Assembly: GCA_019745975.1 (NCBI GenBank)
Contig: JAIESQ010000099.1
Span: 1 to 64,000, forward strand
Source: Pirellulales bacterium
GTDB lineage: Bacteria; Planctomycetota; Planctomycetia; Pirellulales; JAEUIK01
Length of the DNA: 64,000 bases
Reading direction: 5' to 3'
Position numbers and translations under genes: made by a program
The notes under the pieces: model-generated
The model's input: only the letters and a program-made list of their open reading frames with translations
Database searches by the model: none
What the model was told of the DNA's origin: nothing
Part shown: positions 1-8,770 of the stretch, piece by piece
How the letters are laid out: each line of letters begins with the position of its first letter
Numbering within the stretch: position 1 is the first letter of the stretch

Positions 1-283
1 AGGGTGCGTGCAACGCACCGGCGACTGGCGAGTCGCAATCTCGAAAAGCGGTGTGCTGCGCACACCCTACAAATACTGAGGAACCGGGCAGGCACCTCTT
101 CGTAGGGTGCGTGCAACGCACCGGCGACTGGCGAGTCGCAATCTCGAAAAGCGGTGTGCTGCGCACACCCTACAAATACTGAGGAACCGGGCAGGCACCT
201 CTTCGTAGGGTGCGTGCAACGCACCGGCGACTGGCGAGTCGCAATCTCGAAAAGCGGTGTGCTGCGCACACCCTACAAATACT
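1..283. repeat. 103-bp direct tandem repeat, three copies (last partial)
   Basis: The same 103-base unit starts at 1, 104 and 207, and the third copy stops after about 77 bases. Copies look identical by eye. Each unit contains two small hairpins (GGTGCGT-gca-ACGCACC and GGTGTG-ctgcg-CACACC), and its ends read AGGGTGCG and CACACCCTAC. A related single element sits at 11116-11205. No gene is supported in 1-372. Confidence 0.9.
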
Positions 284-372
284 CGTGATCAAGCGAAAAC
301 GCGGGTGCACCACTGCCGCACATGCCAGCAGTGATGCCCCGCGGAGCCTCGCTCTCGTTCCGACCTCGTCGC

Positions 373-1065
373 TTAGTCGCCGCTGAGCACCTCGCTGAAC
401 ATCAGCTCGCGCGGCACGCGGATTCCCAAGGCGGCGCGTCCCAGCTCCCGCTTCGTCCGCCGCACTCCCACCGATGGCCAGGGGTTGATTCCCTTAAGCT
501 CAGGCATCACCTCCAGCAGTTGCTCGACGAGGCGCTGGGCCAGGGCTTTCACATTGGGTTGACGCGCCTTCTCGACCAGCGTGACCGCGGTCTTCATCAC
601 CTTGACCATCTCGGCCCGCTTCTGCACCGGGGGGGATAGATTCAGTCCCGGATCGGCAAACAGCTCGGCGACGGGCACGCCCAACACTTGCTGCCAGGCG
701 TACAGCTCGCTGATTTTCAGGTCGCAATCGGATTGTTCCTGGCGGCGGATTTCGTCCGGGCTGAGTCCCAAGTGACGCTGCGCCTCGCGCACCGTGATCC
801 GCTGCATCTGCCGAACTTCGCCCACGCGATGCAAGGGCTGCCGAGCAACCGGCGGCCCAGCGGTGCATTCGGCACAGCAGGGAACCGCGGGTGTCGCGAC
901 CGGCTGTACCTCGACAGGCCCATTGGCCTCGTCGTGGTCTCGGTCATCAGGCTCAGCGTCGGAGAGAGCGTCGGTTTCGAGATTTGTCACAGGGGCCGCC
1001 AACGGACTCGTGGCAACGAAGTCCTCTGTGACCGAGGCGCCGTGAGCTTCGTGGTAGTAGTACAT
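373..1065 (-). CDS. XRE/Cro-type helix-turn-helix DNA-binding protein
   Basis: The 230-residue protein has an acidic, low-complexity N-terminus (about residues 1-80). An XRE-like helix-turn-helix follows at about 88-140, where VREAQRHLGLSPDEIRRQEQ is a typical first half and AWQQVLGVPVAELF a typical end. The C-terminal half is helical and basic. The ATG at 1065 is preceded by GAGGA at good spacing. A zinc-ribbon gene lies 60 bases upstream on the same strand, so the two may be co-transcribed. The domain suggests a transcriptional regulator with unknown targets. A CC..C cluster at about 63-68 could bind metal, but that is only a guess. Confidence 0.75.
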   Translation of the reverse strand: MYYYHEAHGASVTEDFVATSPLAAPVTNLETDALSDAEPDDRDHDEANGPVEVQPVATPAVPCCAECTAGPPVARQPLHRVGEVRQMQRITVREAQRHLGLSPDEIRRQEQSDCDLKISELYAWQQVLGVPVAELFADPGLNLSPPVQKRAEMVKVMKTAVTLVEKARQPNVKALAQRLVEQLLEVMPELKGINPWPSVGVRRTKRELGRAALGIRVPRELMFSEVLSGD

Positions 1066-1125
1066 GACTTTGTCCTCTGTGTATGCAAATGTGCGGGTGT
1101 CGAGGCTTGTGATGACCGACCAGAA

Positions 1126-1407
1126 TCAATCCACGGCAATGGCGATCCGCTGCCGCGGTCGGTTGAGCAGCACCGAGATCGTGGTACTGATGCGGTTCAC
1201 GCGCGTCGGGCGTGATGACGATGGCGTCGTGGCAGTCGTCACGCTCGCCTGCACGACCGCCGCAACTTCCGTTGCGACGCCGGGCGCCAAGCGCGGCGAG
1301 TCCGAAAATCGTTCCTGCCAGCCGAGCAGCTTGCGGCAACGCAAACAGCGTGCTCGCCTGGCGGGCGTCGAGATCACCATTCCGCAAGTGCATTGAAATC
1401 GGCTCAT
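1126..1407 (-). CDS. small zinc-ribbon-like protein
   Basis: Starting at ATG 1407 (AGAGGGAA just upstream) gives a 93-residue protein. The longer start at 1467 in the ORF track has no such site. The first 30 residues carry CTCG and CLRC, a CxC...CxxC pattern like a minimal zinc ribbon. The rest is Ala/Thr/Ser/Arg-rich with no recognisable fold. It lies directly upstream of the XRE-type regulator on the same strand. Function is unknown; metal binding is inferred from cysteine spacing only. Confidence 0.55.
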   Translation of the reverse strand: MSRFQCTCGMVISTPARRARCLRCRKLLGWQERFSDSPRLAPGVATEVAAVVQASVTTATTPSSSRPTRVNRISTTISVLLNRPRQRIAIAVD

Positions 1408-1590
1408 CGTTCCCTCTGGTTCGGAAAACGGTGGGGCTGGTCCACTGCAGCGGCTCGTGATGCACAAGGTTCAAGCTCGACAAGCCGTGCGGTGAACCGA
1501 GCCCCCCGTACCGTCTCGGTCCGTTCCCACCCATAACGCGACGTGGCGGGCTGAAGTCCGCAACGAAATCGGTTGGCCGGGCACGAAAAC

Positions 1591-1730
1591 AGCTAGAAGC
1601 CGTTTCAGAACCTAGTTTGGGTGCCACTGCTGGCTTGCCCAGCAGTGCAAAGTTCGATCGGGCACTGCTAGACGAGCTAGCAGTGGCACCCGACGCTGGT
1701 TCATCGCCCAGTTTGAAACTGCTTCTAGCT
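1591..1730. repeat. MITE-like nested palindromic element
   Basis: The outer arms AGCTAGAAGC.GTTTC (1591-1606) and GAAAC.GCTTCTAGCT (1715-1730) are inverted copies. Inside them GGGTGCCACTGCT (1619-1631) pairs with AGCAGTGGCACCC (1679-1691), and a smaller hairpin CACTGCTGG...CCAGCAGTG lies at about 1624-1647. It fills most of the 450-base gap between the zinc-ribbon gene and the sigma factor. No coding sequence is evident. Confidence 0.75.
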
Positions 1731-1859
1731 CGCCGCAAGGTCGTGCCTCGCCTGCGGTTCGTGCAACCCGCCAAAATCGCCGCGCGGCGGCCGGCGCGTT
1801 ACACTGCCAGCGACGCCGCCGGCAGGCGCTGACGACCTCAGGCGGGGGGGACTTTGGAC

Positions 1860-2438
1860 ATGGCCGAGAAGCCATCGCGATCGACGACCGAGATGCTCGC
1901 GGCCATTGCCGCCGGCGATGCCCGCGCGGCCGACGAGCTATTGCCCTTGGTCTACGATGAGTTCCACCGCCTGGCCGAAAGCTATCTGCGGCGCGAATCG
2001 CCAGGGCACACGTTGCAGCCGACCGCCTTGGTGAACGAAGCCTATTTGAAACTCGTCGATCAAACGCGCGCCGACTGGCAGGGGCGCACGCACTTCTTTG
2101 CGCTCGGCGCGCAGGCCATGCGGCGCATCCTGGTCGATCACGCCCGGCGCAAGCAGCGCGAGAAGCGCGGGGGCGGAATGCACCGCATTGCGCTCAATGA
2201 AGAGCTGAGCGTGTCGCCGCGCCGCGACGAGGACCTGGTCGAGCTCGACGAAGCGCTCAATAAGCTGGCGAAGATCGACCCCCGCCAGGCGCGGATCGTC
2301 GAGCTACGCTTCTTCGGGGGGCTGACCGTCGCCGAAGTAGCCGAAGCGCTGGGCGTGTCAAAGCGGACTGTCGAAAACGAGTGGACGATGGTCCGGGCCT
2401 GGCTGCGACGCGAGCTGAGCGGAGACACCAACGCGTGA
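1860..2438 (+). CDS. ECF-type RNA polymerase sigma factor (planctomycete Sig-70_X6-like)
   Basis: The 192-residue protein has sigma region 2 (about 20-95, including LQPTALVNEAYLKL and MRRILVDHARRK) and region 4 (about 130-185, VELRFFGGLTVAEVAEALGV). This is the short ECF architecture of the TIGR02999-like group. ATG 1860 is preferred over the TTG at 1854 because the GGCGGGGGG stretch then has normal spacing. The stop overlaps the GTG start of the downstream receptor kinase by four bases (GTGA), so the two are translationally coupled. This is the usual ECF plus kinase pairing, in which kinase signalling is thought to control the sigma factor. Confidence 0.9.
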   Translation: MAEKPSRSTTEMLAAIAAGDARAADELLPLVYDEFHRLAESYLRRESPGHTLQPTALVNEAYLKLVDQTRADWQGRTHFFALGAQAMRRILVDHARRKQREKRGGGMHRIALNEELSVSPRRDEDLVELDEALNKLAKIDPRQARIVELRFFGGLTVAEVAEALGVSKRTVENEWTMVRAWLRRELSGDTNA

Positions 2439-4825
2439 ACGCCGGCCGTCACGAGCGCGTCAAGGAGCTGTTTCTCAAGCTGTGCGACGCCGACCCTGCC
2501 ACGCGCCGCGCTACGCTCGACCGCGAGTGCGCCGGCGATCCGTCGCTGCGGGCCGAAGTCGAATCGCTTTTGGCCCATCACTCCTCGCGCACGATTCTCG
2601 AAACCGCGGGTGCGCGAACGACCGTGGCCGCGGCTGCCCCCGAAAAATCAGGTCCGTTAGCTACTCTGCGGCCGCTAGCCCGACACATGCGCGCCGGGGC
2701 ATCGCGGAACAAATGGGTCGTCGCCGCGATGGTCACCGTGGCGGCGTTTCTGCTGCTGGGGGGCGCGCGGCTGCACTACGGTATTCGCGGCGCGCTCGAA
2801 AAGCTGCTGCGCGACGAGTTGCAGACCGTGCTCGACGCCGATATCGCAGCGCTCGAAGTCTGGATGTGCGATCAGGAGATGGACGCCGCCCGCTGGGCCC
2901 GCCGTTCCGAGTTGATCGGGCCGACCAAAGACCTGGTCGCCGTCTGGCGGCAGAACTCGCAGCCCGGGCCCGAGTTGCTGAAATCGCCGGCGCTGGTCGC
3001 CGCGCGCAAGGTGCTCGATCCCTACCTGCAAGAAGAAGGAACCAGCGGCTATTACATCATCAGCCGCTCGGGCATGGTCCTGGCGGCGCACGACGATGCC
3101 GCGGTCGGACGGCGGGTATCTCCCGACGGCATTGCCGCGATCGCGCGGGTGTTCTCGGGCGAGGCGCGGATCAGCCGCCCGTTTCCGCAAGGAACCTATG
3201 ACACTGAGTCCGCGCTGGCCAGCGATACTCCGCAGATCGCCGTCGCCGCGCCGATCCGCGACTCCGATAACGAACCGCTGGCGGTGCTCAGCCTAGGAAT
3301 GCGGGCCGACGAACAGTTCACGCGCATTCTGTCGGTGGCGCGGATGGGGCGCTCGGGGGAGACCTACGCTTTTGACGATCGGGGCGTGCTCCTCTCTGAC
3401 AGCCGCTTCACCGACCAGCTCAAAAAGATCGGGCTAGTTCCCAATCGGCCCGACGCCCGGGCGATCTTTCACGTGCAACTGCGCGATCCGGGTGTCGACT
3501 TGACCGCCGGGGCGAAGCTGCCGTCGTCGCTGGCCGCAAAACAGTTTACGCACCCCGTGTCCATGGCCATCGCTAAGGAAGACGGCGTCAACGTACGTGG
3601 CTACCGCGACTATCGGGGCGTGCTGTGCATCGGTGCTTGGAAGTGGCTGCCCAAATTCGATTTCGGGGTGGTGACCGAAGTCGACTACGACGAAGCTTAC
3701 GCGCCGCTGCAATATCCACTCTTGGCGGTGCGCTGGGCGGCGCTGGTGCTGGCGGCCACGCTCGTGGGTTTGATCATCTCGGCGTGGCGAATCTCCCGGC
3801 TCGCGGGGCAAATCGGCCAAGAGCGGCAACTTGGCCCGTACGTGCTCGAAGCGGAGATCGGTCGCGGCGGCATGGGCATCGTCTACCGCGCCAGGCACGC
3901 CATGCTGCGTCGTCCCACGGCGGTGAAGCTGCTGCCGCCCGCGCAGACCAGCGCGGAGAGTTTGGCGCGGTTCGAGCGCGAAGCACAACTGGCCAGCGGG
4001 CTGACGCACCCCAACACAATCGAGATTTACGACTACGGCTGCGCCGCCGACGGCACATTCTACTACGCCATGGAATATGTCGCCGGCATCACCCTCGCCG
4101 AGCTGCTGGCCGTCTCTGGCGCGGTCGGCGCGCCACGGGCCATCTACCTGCTCAAGCAAATCTGCGGTTCGCTGCGCGAAGCGCACGCCGCCGGACTAGT
4201 GCATCGCGACATCAAACCGCACAACATCATGCTCTGCCAGCGCGGCGGCGAAGCCGACTTCATCAAGGTGCTCGACTTCGGCCTGGTTAAGAATATCGAA
4301 ACGCCGCGGGCCGCCGAGATCACCGCCACGGGCAAGCTGACCGGCACGCCGCTGTATCTCGCGCCCGAGCGCGTCACGCAGCCGCAGGTCGCGGATCCGA
4401 GGAGCGACATCTATGCAGTCGGCGCGGTCGGCTACAACCTGGTCACCGGGCGGCCGATCTTCGCATCGGCCAGCGATTTCGACGTGCTCTACCAGGTAAT
4501 GAACGTGATGCCGACGCCGCCGTCGCAGATTGTGCCCGATCTGCCGCCGGAACTCGAGCGGCTACTCATGCGCTCGCTGGCCAAATCGCCCGACGACCGC
4601 CCGGCCAGCATGAGCCAGGTGCTCGACGAACTGGAGCGAATCGAAGCGCAGTTGCCGCGCTGGACCCAGGCCGACGCGCAAGCGTGGTGGCGCGCGACGG
4701 AAGGGAAGCTGCTAGAAATTGGCCGGCAGACGTTGGGCGCCGGCAACGATGCACGACCCGCCGAGCAGGCAACGCTGCCGCTGCGCAGCCCGTCGGCCAA
4801 AGCGACCGCGTCGAAAACAGGGTAG
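2435..4825 (+). CDS. transmembrane Ser/Thr protein kinase with extracytoplasmic Cache-like sensor
   Basis: Starting at GTG 2435 gives 796 residues. The order is: a short helical N-terminus typical of sigma-linked kinases (1-50); membrane segment 1 (about 92-112, AAMVTVAAFLLLGG); a roughly 310-residue outer domain; membrane segment 2 (about 427-452, LVLAATLVGLIIS); then a full kinase domain (about 465-740). The kinase has GRGGMG, the AVKLL lysine, HRDIKPHN, DFG and APE. The outer domain has features seen in double-Cache sensors (SGYYIISRSGMVLAAHDD and a later GETYAFDDRGVLL), so small-ligand sensing is inferred. The N-sensor/C-kinase order is the reverse of the common PknB layout. The start overlaps the sigma factor stop. 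Confidence 0.88.
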   Translation: MNAGRHERVKELFLKLCDADPATRRATLDRECAGDPSLRAEVESLLAHHSSRTILETAGARTTVAAAAPEKSGPLATLRPLARHMRAGASRNKWVVAAMVTVAAFLLLGGARLHYGIRGALEKLLRDELQTVLDADIAALEVWMCDQEMDAARWARRSELIGPTKDLVAVWRQNSQPGPELLKSPALVAARKVLDPYLQEEGTSGYYIISRSGMVLAAHDDAAVGRRVSPDGIAAIARVFSGEARISRPFPQGTYDTESALASDTPQIAVAAPIRDSDNEPLAVLSLGMRADEQFTRILSVARMGRSGETYAFDDRGVLLSDSRFTDQLKKIGLVPNRPDARAIFHVQLRDPGVDLTAGAKLPSSLAAKQFTHPVSMAIAKEDGVNVRGYRDYRGVLCIGAWKWLPKFDFGVVTEVDYDEAYAPLQYPLLAVRWAALVLAATLVGLIISAWRISRLAGQIGQERQLGPYVLEAEIGRGGMGIVYRARHAMLRRPTAVKLLPPAQTSAESLARFEREAQLASGLTHPNTIEIYDYGCAADGTFYYAMEYVAGITLAELLAVSGAVGAPRAIYLLKQICGSLREAHAAGLVHRDIKPHNIMLCQRGGEADFIKVLDFGLVKNIETPRAAEITATGKLTGTPLYLAPERVTQPQVADPRSDIYAVGAVGYNLVTGRPIFASASDFDVLYQVMNVMPTPPSQIVPDLPPELERLLMRSLAKSPDDRPASMSQVLDELERIEAQLPRWTQADAQAWWRATEGKLLEIGRQTLGAGNDARPAEQATLPLRSPSAKATASKTG

Positions 4826-4909
4826 GCTTTATGTCAAAGACCGCTATGCACGCTCATAGACAAGGCGGCGGCTGCCCAGAAAGCGGGAACATGGTGATAG
4901 TGTGCCCCA

Positions 4910-5347
4910 TCATCCTGCGGGTCGCGGTGTATTACCGGGGAATGGCCCAACGACCTCGATAATCTGATCGGCCATGATTGCCATTCGCTTCCCGGTTTCG
5001 AGTTTATCGTTCCTGCGCGACGCGGCGGTCAATTGAGGAGCTTCGGCGTGCCCCTCAAATCCAGGCAGGGGCCTTGCGACAACCTGAATTCCCTGCGCGG
5101 CGAGCGATGCCACAGGAATGCGTGCCACGTAGTAATCGCAGCCGATCCATCCCCGGGCTGCAAGGTTCTCGGAGCTTTCAAGAATCTCACGTGCGAGAGA
5201 GAGTCCGCTAACATCCTGATCCGTTGGCCGAAAGGCCGCCGGGTTCACGCTGTCCGCCGAAGGCAAATACCAGCCGGATTTCAGGGAGATCCGCCTCAAA
5301 ATGATCTCTTCATCCTGAATCGCTTTCTCGGGGAGCGTGTCGGCCAT
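4910..5347 (-). CDS. hypothetical protein, third gene of the TIGR04255-associated cassette
   Basis: The 145-residue protein is soluble, with no signal peptide or membrane segment. The core contains NPAAFRPTDQDVSGLS and, further on, YYVARIPVASLAAQGI and a GHAEAPQL stretch. These look like conserved motifs of a small enzyme-like fold, but I cannot name the family. It starts 20 bases after the stop of the 140-residue gene and is almost certainly the last gene of a three-gene operon. Codon usage and GC are lower than in neighbours, consistent with acquisition. Confidence 0.6.
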   Translation of the reverse strand: MADTLPEKAIQDEEIILRRISLKSGWYLPSADSVNPAAFRPTDQDVSGLSLAREILESSENLAARGWIGCDYYVARIPVASLAAQGIQVVARPLPGFEGHAEAPQLTAASRRNDKLETGKRMAIMADQIIEVVGPFPGNTPRPAG

Positions 5348-5367
5348 CTCAGGCTCACGACTTTTGA

Positions 5368-5790
5368 CTAGTACGCCACTTCGTCCAGTCTGGTGAGCCT
5401 ATGGTTCCGATAGTGCAAAACGTCGAGACCGGTGTCGCGAAACTCGAAACAATCACAATCGCCGAGTGGTCCAAACTCAATTGAAACTCCACCGTCGCCA
5501 GTGGGAACAATTCGAGACGGTGGAATTGCACCGCCGTTGCGAAGCATGGCCGCATGCCAACGCGCACGCGACAATGCGGCGTGGGTCGGCGGAGTTACTC
5601 CATCGTCTGCGATGGCGCTAGGGTCTCGCTCCCACCGGGCGATAGTTGCTTCCAAGAGCGCGTCCCATCGGGCAAGTCGGTCAAGTTCGTCAAACGCGCC
5701 ATAGGGTCGAGCGCTGCCCTTGGCAGCGCGCGCGTCAGCCCTGGTGGTCTGTCGAGCGCTCAAAAAGTCCGGCAATTCAACCATCGCCAT
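5368..5790 (-). CDS. hypothetical protein, middle gene of the TIGR04255-associated cassette
   Basis: The 140-residue protein has a charged N-terminal half and a C-terminal beta-rich stretch (GGVSIEFGPLGDCDCFEFRD). There is no signal peptide or membrane segment. Its ATG lies inside the upstream TIGR04255-like gene (14-base overlap), with GGAAA ahead of it, so translational coupling is likely. I do not recognise a family. Context suggests it works with the upstream TIGR04255-like protein. Confidence 0.65.
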   Translation of the reverse strand: MAMVELPDFLSARQTTRADARAAKGSARPYGAFDELDRLARWDALLEATIARWERDPSAIADDGVTPPTHAALSRARWHAAMLRNGGAIPPSRIVPTGDGGVSIEFGPLGDCDCFEFRDTGLDVLHYRNHRLTRLDEVAY

Positions 5791-6625
5791 TTTGTCGTTT
5801 CCAGTATTGCTGAGCTGTTGGTGAGGTGATTGCTTCGAACGCCATACAGATTTTCTCTCGGCCCAAAGTTAAGCCTCGCTCAATCACGGCGTCGCAATCC
5901 GCTGGCTCGTCGGGTTCCGGTTTGAGAGGCCCTCGAGCAGTTAGGTTAATTATCAAGAGTTCCAATCGCTCATCGCGTTGCAAGAAGGCGTGCCCAAACT
6001 CGATATGCAGGCGTCCCAGTTCTGGCGCAATGTCATAGTGCCAGCTTGCCTCAAAATCGCTCAATTCGAGTCCGTCAATCGCCATCGGTCCGAACGGTCG
6101 CGCTTGGTTACGAAAGACCGCAGGCCATTCACCCGGCGCTTGCCAAAGGGTATCGCGAGCAATGTGATTGACATAGGTAATCTCCCATTGATTCGGCGCG
6201 ATAGCTACACCGGCCTCGATCAACAGGAACGTGCGAAACTTGTCGTAGTGTGCGAAGAATTCTGTCTTGATTTGCGCGAATCGCGGGTAATCGTCGCCGG
6301 ACTCGTCACGCCAATTGAAATGAAAGCGGCCGTCTTGAACTTGAATCAAACGGTTGCCCTCTGTGTTTAAGAATTGAAGCCGTAAAGGGGGGCGTTTTGA
6401 CAGCGTTACCGACAGTGCAGGACGAACTGTTCGAGCCTTGCCGAACTCCTCAAACTGTTGCTCAATTGGCGACGCTTCGTTGAGTTGCTTCCACTCTGGA
6501 CCAAGTGTCTTCCAGAAAGCCCCGAGCATACCCGCATGGATCGGGCCAGCGCTGGCGAATTGCACGCCTAACACTCGCTCGACAATGGGGGCCTTCGCGA
6601 AGTACGTTACGTCGCCACTTGGCAT
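5777..6625 (-). CDS. TIGR04255 family protein
   Basis: The 282-residue protein has the signature N-terminus of the sporadically distributed TIGR04255 family: an early PIVERVLGVQF strand, then an aromatic/acidic helix. A core LQFLNTEGNRLIQVQDGRFHFNW strand pair follows, as does a C-terminal AFEAITSPTAQQYW helix. The biochemical role of the family is not established. It heads a three-gene minus-strand operon (overlap of 14 bases, then a gap of 20) placed between the receptor kinase and a truncated sulfatase. Family recognition is by memory of its motif pattern, without a search. Confidence 0.75.
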   Translation of the reverse strand: MPSGDVTYFAKAPIVERVLGVQFASAGPIHAGMLGAFWKTLGPEWKQLNEASPIEQQFEEFGKARTVRPALSVTLSKRPPLRLQFLNTEGNRLIQVQDGRFHFNWRDESGDDYPRFAQIKTEFFAHYDKFRTFLLIEAGVAIAPNQWEITYVNHIARDTLWQAPGEWPAVFRNQARPFGPMAIDGLELSDFEASWHYDIAPELGRLHIEFGHAFLQRDERLELLIINLTARGPLKPEPDEPADCDAVIERGLTLGREKICMAFEAITSPTAQQYWKRQNGDG

Positions 6626-6726
6626 CGTGTCAGAATCCTACAAAGAGACCAGCTTGATGGCGTACCATATCCGGCGCCGCTTACTACCACAAGTTTCTCC
6701 ACTAGGTCAATTGTAGCTGCCACGAG

Positions 6727-7119
6727 CGGCCGATTATTCAGCTCGACATCCTGCCGACAGCCATCGCGGCTGCCGGCGGCACGGTCGACTCGGCCTGGCA
6801 GCTCGATGGTGTGAATCTGCTGCCGTACCTCACTGGCAGAATCAAAGGGGCTCCGCACGAGACGCTCTACTGGCGCTTCGGCGAGCAATGGGCGATTCGC
6901 CACGGCGATTGGAAACTTGTCGTCGGTCGCGATGGTGGGCGCGAGCCGGCACTCTTTAATCTCGCCGCCGACATCGCCGAATCCAAGAACCTGGCGGACA
7001 AGGAGCCTGCGAAGCTCAAGGAATTGCTGACGCTGTATCAAGCCTGGAATGCGCAGCAAGCGCCCCCTTCGGTGCCCGACGCCCCGCCCAATCGGCGGCG
7101 CAATCGCCGCGCCGCGTAG
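6727..7119 (+). pseudogene. 3' remnant of a secreted sulfatase
   Basis: Frame 1 from about 6727 reads like the last 130 residues of an arylsulfatase. IQLDILPTAIAAAGG is the usual motif before the C-terminal domain. LDGVNLLPYLTG, then WAIRHGDWKLVV and LFNLAADIAESKNLA are further typical C-terminal blocks. The catalytic N-terminal two thirds, including the formylglycine C/S-x-P-x-R site, are absent. A TAG at 6703 closes the frame upstream and the DNA before about 6720 bears no sulfatase similarity. It therefore appears 5'-deleted, at the point where the TIGR04255 cassette begins. Confidence 0.8.
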
Positions 7120-7170
7120 GCGCTGCGTCGCGATCGCTTCTGCCCGCCGCCAATGGCGGCCGCCATGAGA

Positions 7171-8523
7171 TTACACCAGTTCCGGCATCGGCTGGCGGAC
7201 GTCGGTCAGATACTGCGGCCGGCCGGCGGCGTCGGCGATCGTGGTGTGCGCCACGTCGATTCCCAGGTTGTGATAGAGCGTGGCGAAAACTTCCTGGAAA
7301 TGGACGGGGCGATCCTTGGCGTATTCGCCCAGGCGGTTCGTGGCGCCGATCACCTGGCCGGTGCGCATGCCACCGCCGGCCAGCAGCGCGCATGAAACCT
7401 GCGGCCAGTGATCGCGGCCGGCATTCGAGTTGATGCGCGGCGTGCGGCCGAACTCACCCCAGACCACGACTGAGACATCGTCGAGCATGTCGCGCTGCTC
7501 GAGGTCTTCGATGAGCGCCGAGAGCCCTTGGTCCAAGAGCGGCATCTCGGTGCGCCCCTGATCGAAATTGCCGCCGTGCCAGTCCCAGCGGCTGAAGGCC
7601 AAAGTGACGCAGCGCACGCCGGCCGAAACGAGCCGTCGCGCCACGAGAAAGTTGTCCAACAACCGCGGCCCGCCGTCGTCCTTGTTTTCGTTAAATCCGC
7701 GGCCGTAACGGTCGCGCAGCCGCTGATCTTCGCGGCCCAGGTCGAGCGCTTCGACCAGTTTGCTCGAAGTGAGCACGTCGAACGCGCGCTCGTTGAACGA
7801 GTCGACGCCCGTCATGACCCCCTTGCCGTCGCAAGTGCTGCGGATCCGGTCGAGCTGCGAAAGCACGGTCTTGCGATCCGACAAGCGATCGAGGCTCACG
7901 CCGTTGAGCACCATGTTGGCCATCCCCTCGCCGTCGGGCTTGAAGGGGGCGTAGGCCTTGCCCAAGAAACCCGGCTCGCCGGGATTCGCCCAGGGCGTGT
8001 GCCCCATCCGCGGCGCGAGGCTCACAAACGGCGGCACTGCGCGATCGACCGGCCCATGCAGCTTGGCCACGGCCGAGCCGAGCGATGTGTGGCCGCTGCG
8101 CGCGTCGAGACCGCCGTCTCCCCAGCCGCTCAGGCACTGATACGAGTCGTGTCCGCCGGTCGCCCCCACGATGCTGCGGATGACCGTGAACTTGTCCATC
8201 ATGCCCGCCAGCCGCGGGAAGAGCTCGCAGATCTCCAGGCCGGGCACGTTGGTCGAGATGGGCTTGAATTCGCCGCGGATTTCGGCCGGGGCGTCCATCT
8301 TCAGATCGAACATGTCCTGATGCGGCGGCCCCCCCGGCAAGAAGATCATGATGATCGCCTTGTGGGAGTTGCCCGCGGTCCCGCTGGCCGCGCCCGAGGC
8401 CGCTTCCGCCCGCAGAATTTGCGGGAGCGACAAGCCCCCGAGAGCCAGTCCGCCAATCTTCAGGAAGTTGCGGCGCGTCACCCCGTCGCAGAAGCGATAG
8501 CGGTCGCCGAAGATCGTGAGCAT
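7171..8523 (-). CDS. DUF1501 domain protein with Tat-type leader
   Basis: Starting at ATG 8523 (AGGGAGT upstream) gives 450 residues. [20 protein letters not shown] is a Tat signal. The body is a DUF1501, sulfatase/alkaline-phosphatase-like fold: [13 protein letters not shown] near the start, [10 protein letters not shown], and near the end [14 protein letters not shown] plus GRDHWPQ. These proteins are usually paired with DUF1549/DUF1553 proteins in planctomycetes. Here it is divergent from such a gene (8771) and convergent with the sulfatase remnant. The molecular function of the family is unsettled. The export route is inferred from the twin arginine. Confidence 0.9.
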   Translation of the reverse strand: MLTIFGDRYRFCDGVTRRNFLKIGGLALGGLSLPQILRAEAASGAASGTAGNSHKAIIMIFLPGGPPHQDMFDLKMDAPAEIRGEFKPISTNVPGLEICELFPRLAGMMDKFTVIRSIVGATGGHDSYQCLSGWGDGGLDARSGHTSLGSAVAKLHGPVDRAVPPFVSLAPRMGHTPWANPGEPGFLGKAYAPFKPDGEGMANMVLNGVSLDRLSDRKTVLSQLDRIRSTCDGKGVMTGVDSFNERAFDVLTSSKLVEALDLGREDQRLRDRYGRGFNENKDDGGPRLLDNFLVARRLVSAGVRCVTLAFSRWDWHGGNFDQGRTEMPLLDQGLSALIEDLEQRDMLDDVSVVVWGEFGRTPRINSNAGRDHWPQVSCALLAGGGMRTGQVIGATNRLGEYAKDRPVHFQEVFATLYHNLGIDVAHTTIADAAGRPQYLTDVRQPMPELV

Positions 8524-8770
8524 GGTGTTCGACTCCCTGGCGCTTGGGCACGGCGCGTCCGACGCTCGCGAAACAGCCCCGCCACCCCGTGGCCGTTGGC
8601 CGGCCGTAGTATAACCCTCGTCGCAGCAACGGGAAACAGATCGCATCGACGAAAGTTGATCGGTTGTCGCCCGTTTCACCATCCGCTGCTAAAATCGCCG
8701 GGATGGGCAGGCTGCAAGCCCCGATCCGAACCTCACTTGCTCACCGGTACTCGATTTCGACGGTGATTCG

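Noticed and set aside
1-283. Could be a CRISPR array
   Set aside because: The 103-base unit repeats whole, without short repeats separated by unique spacers.
7528-8766. 412-residue plus-strand ORF
   Set aside because: Antisense to the DUF1501 gene; composition His/Arg/Ala-rich with no domain, a typical high-GC shadow.
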